Of a stretch of DNA of 16,778 nt, positions 15,935-16,778 are shown in pieces. Made by a program: the position numbers and the translations under genes. Under the pieces are notes generated by a model. It made no database searches, was not told where the DNA came from, and saw only the letters and a program-made list of their open reading frames with translations. The DNA is from Clostridium sp. UBA5530 (GTDB taxonomy: Bacteria > Bacillota > Clostridia > Clostridiales > Clostridiaceae): NCBI GenBank assembly GCA_002423705.1, contig DINW01000020.1, positions 174 through 16,951 on the forward strand, read 5' to 3'. How positions within the stretch are numbered: position 1 is the first letter of the stretch; each line of letters begins with the position of its first letter.

Positions 15935-16110
15935 AAGCGAAACTTAGGGGTTATGTCCAACCTAAAGAAGGTGGGTATAACAATAGAAAAAGGCTATCTA
16001 ACAATATCAAAGTGTTAGATGGTCTTTTTTATACTTATATATGAAGTGAAACTTGGACTTATCTAGGGTGGTAGCTAGTGTTAATTTTAGCTTAAAGAGG
16101 GTGTAATGTG
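15935..16110 (+). repeat. Diverged direct repeat pair flanking the pilus operon terminator
   Basis: Copy A (15935-15980) begins AAGCGAAACTT and ends CCTAAAGAAGGTGGGTATAA. Copy B (16044-16110) begins AAGTGAAACTT and ends CTTAAAGAGGGTGTAATGTG. The conserved ends enclose different centres, about 15 bases in A and 36 in B, each able to fold (TTAGG with CCTAA in A; AGCTA with TAGCT in B). No function is recognised. Confidence 0.5.
15990..16030 (+). terminator. Intrinsic terminator of the pilus operon
   Basis: Arms at 15990-16003 and 16013-16026 pair over 14 positions with two G-T wobbles (core TATCTAACA with TGTTAGATG) around a 9-base loop. A run of six T (16025-16030) overlaps the end. It lies 75 bases after the VWA stop and is the only strong terminator since groEL. 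Confidence 0.9.
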
Positions 16111-16155
16111 TAAGTGGTATACATTAGGCAAAAGTGCCTTAAAATGGCCATAATT

Positions 16156-16206
16156 GAGTTTAAACAGTAAATAGACTATATTAATAATAATATAAGATTT
16201 AAACTT
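16156..16206. repeat. AT-rich nested inverted repeat
   Basis: An outer pair, GAGTTTAAA (16156-16164) with TTTAAACTT (16198-16206), encloses an inner pair, TATATTA (16177-16183) with TAATATA (16188-16194). Given the base composition this could be chance. It lies in a stretch with no gene. Confidence 0.35.
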
Positions 16207-16244
16207 CTAATATGCCACAGAAAGCTGAAATACATAATCAATGA

Positions 16245-16265
16245 GGGGGTTGTCCCAAAGACTTT
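16245..16265. mobile_element. Possible insertion-sequence terminal repeat, remnant
   Basis: The G-rich block GGGGGTTGTCCCAAAGACTT (16245-16264) stands out from the AT-rich background and resembles the outer ends of IS1182-like elements as I remember them. No matching inverted copy and no transposase occur in the window, so at most this is a solo end. Confidence 0.25.
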
Positions 16266-16363
16266 ACATATCCATCAACACTTTATTAAAAAAGAGTGAG
16301 ATATAGGAAAGAAGAACATTATAACATACTAAAGTACAATGAAAAAATATTTAGGAACTTGCA

Positions 16364-16392
16364 TTGACAAGAAGCAAAAAAACTAATAAAAT
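16364..16392 (+). promoter_or_regulatory. Sigma-A promoter of guaB
   Basis: A perfect -35 box TTGACA (16364-16369) is followed after exactly 17 bases by TAAAAT (16387-16392), five of six matches to the -10 consensus. Transcription should start near 16399, about 65 bases before the riboswitch aptamer, so the aptamer is within the leader. Confidence 0.8.
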
Positions 16393-16420
16393 AGTATAAA
16401 CCAAATAAATAAAACAAGAA

Positions 16421-16450
16421 ATCCTTCATGAAACGGCAAAAATGAAGGAT
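16421..16450 (+). repeat. Small stem-loop in the guaB leader, before the riboswitch
   Basis: ATCCTTCAT (16421-16429) and its exact complement ATGAAGGAT (16442-16450) form a 9-bp stem with a 12-base loop. No T-run follows on the plus strand, so it is not a terminator of guaB transcription. It ends 13 bases before the aptamer. Confidence 0.55.
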
Positions 16451-16463
16451 AAAATTCAAAATT

Positions 16464-16528
16464 ACTCGTATATACCCTGAATAAGGCAGGGAGTATCTAC
16501 CGGAAACCCTAAATTTCCGACTATGAGT
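16464..16528 (+). promoter_or_regulatory. Guanine (purine-class) riboswitch aptamer
   Basis: The three-way junction is complete. P1 pairs ACTCGTA (16464-16470) with TATGAGT (16522-16528). P2 pairs CCCTG (16475-16479) with CAGGG (16487-16491). P3 pairs CGGAAA (16501-16506) with TTTCCG (16514-16519). The conserved core elements TATA (J1/2), TATCTACC (J2/3) and GACTATG (J3/1) are present. The specificity base in GACTATG is C (16521), which in this class selects guanine; adenine sensors have T there. It controls the following guaB gene. Confidence 0.96.
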
Positions 16529-16597
16529 GGAATTAATAGGTTTTCATGTAAAAACCCATTGATTTCACTTAAGTTTTAGGTGAAATTGATGGGTTTT
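16524..16597 (+). terminator. Riboswitch expression platform: antiterminator and terminator
   Basis: The terminator stem pairs 16551-16571 with 16577-16597 over 21 positions with only G-T wobbles, around a 5-base loop, ending in TTTT. Its 5' arm (16551-16571) can instead pair with 16524-16544, which includes the 3' strand of P1, over 21 positions with one A-C mismatch and three wobbles. So guanine binding, which locks P1, should free the terminator arm and switch guaB off; without guanine the antiterminator should form. The exclusivity is read directly from the bases; its behaviour is inferred from the class. Confidence 0.9.
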
Positions 16598-16629
16598 AAT
16601 TAAAAAAATTATAATATGGAGGTTCTATT

Positions 16630-16778
16630 ATGGGGATAATACTAAAAACTGCTTATACTTTTGATGATGTTCTTTTAATGCCAAACAAATCAGAAATACT
16701 ACCAAGGGAAGTATCACTAGAGACTAATTTAACTAAAAAGATAAAGCTTAACATACCACTTATGAGTGCTGGTATGGA
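16630..16778 (+). CDS. guaB: IMP dehydrogenase GuaB, N-terminal fragment (cut by window end)
   Basis: The first 49 complete codons are present. The enzyme oxidises IMP to XMP with NAD+, the committed step of guanine nucleotide synthesis, in the cytoplasm. The N-terminus carries the strongly conserved TFDDVLLMPNKSEILPREVSL, then LTKKIKLNIPLMSAGMD, typical of IMP dehydrogenase; the CBS pair and active-site loop lie outside the window. GGAGG at 16618-16622 is 7 bases before the ATG. The gene stands behind a guanine riboswitch and its terminator, so end-product guanine should stop its transcription. The fit between gene and ligand supports both calls. Confidence 0.96.
   Translation, partial: MGIILKTAYTFDDVLLMPNKSEILPREVSLETNLTKKIKLNIPLMSAGM

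Larger units (their letters stand above)
15915..16629. other. Long non-coding region between the pilus operon and guaB
   Basis: The stretch holds, in order: one arm of a diverged repeat, the pilus operon terminator, the second repeat arm, an AT-rich inverted repeat, a possible insertion-sequence end, the guaB promoter, a small hairpin, and the guanine riboswitch with its terminator. Frames are short throughout. A 15-codon frame at 16106-16153 has an AAAGAGGGTG site ahead of it, but nothing else supports it. About 16266-16360 shows nothing I can name. Confidence 0.7.

Noticed and set aside
15935..16110. CRISPR array
   Set aside because: There are only two diverged copies with unequal lengths, no regular spacers, and no cas genes.
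16106..16153. 15-codon frame (MCKWYTLGKSALKWP) after an AAAGAGGGTG site
   Set aside because: It is too short to support from sequence alone. The putative binding site is part of the diverged repeat, whose other copy has no start codon at that place.

Overview
The window is AT-rich, low-GC Firmicute DNA, most likely from Clostridium sensu stricto or a close relative. This rests on strong AGGAGG-type ribosome binding sites, AT-rich codon use, a CIRCE-controlled groESL operon, a guanine riboswitch ahead of guaB, and a Gram-positive type IV pilus cluster with no secretin or PilP. The genus is an inference; no species is claimed.

Layout. (1) Positions 1-585, minus strand, hold most of a DUF1461/TIGR01906-type membrane protein that runs off the left edge and has no ATG, GTG or TTG start. 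(2) Positions 799-2790 hold the heat-shock operon groES-groEL behind a perfect CIRCE operator, closed by a hairpin terminator at 2819-2860. (3) After 388 non-coding bases, eleven tightly packed plus-strand genes (3179-15914) form a type IV pilus operon. The order is prepilin peptidase (pilD), extension ATPase (pilB), platform protein (pilC), major pilin (pilA), actin-like pilM, pilN, pilO, three minor prepilins (PilV-, PilX/PilK- and PilW-like) and a secreted von Willebrand A (VWA) protein. A perfect hairpin sits between pilA and pilM, and an intrinsic terminator at 15990-16030 ends the operon. (4) A 715-base non-coding stretch holds a diverged repeat pair, an insertion-sequence-like end, a good sigma-A promoter, a guanine riboswitch and its terminator. 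It leads into the 5' end of guaB (IMP dehydrogenase), which is cut by the right edge.

How the pilus genes should work together, from family knowledge: PilD cleaves and N-methylates the four prepilins. PilB hydrolyses ATP beneath PilC to push pilins out of the membrane. PilM, PilN and PilO form the inner-membrane alignment complex. PilA forms the fibre. The minor pilins plus the VWA protein probably form the tip. The last four genes match in kind the pilV/pilW/pilX/pilY1 tip module of Gram-negative pili, with the VWA protein in the PilY1 position; this is the most interesting part of the window. No pilT retraction ATPase is present here.

The pilus operon appears to lie between two housekeeping loci, groESL and guaB, each with its own promoter and terminator signals. 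This fits an accessory block gained or retained between core genes.
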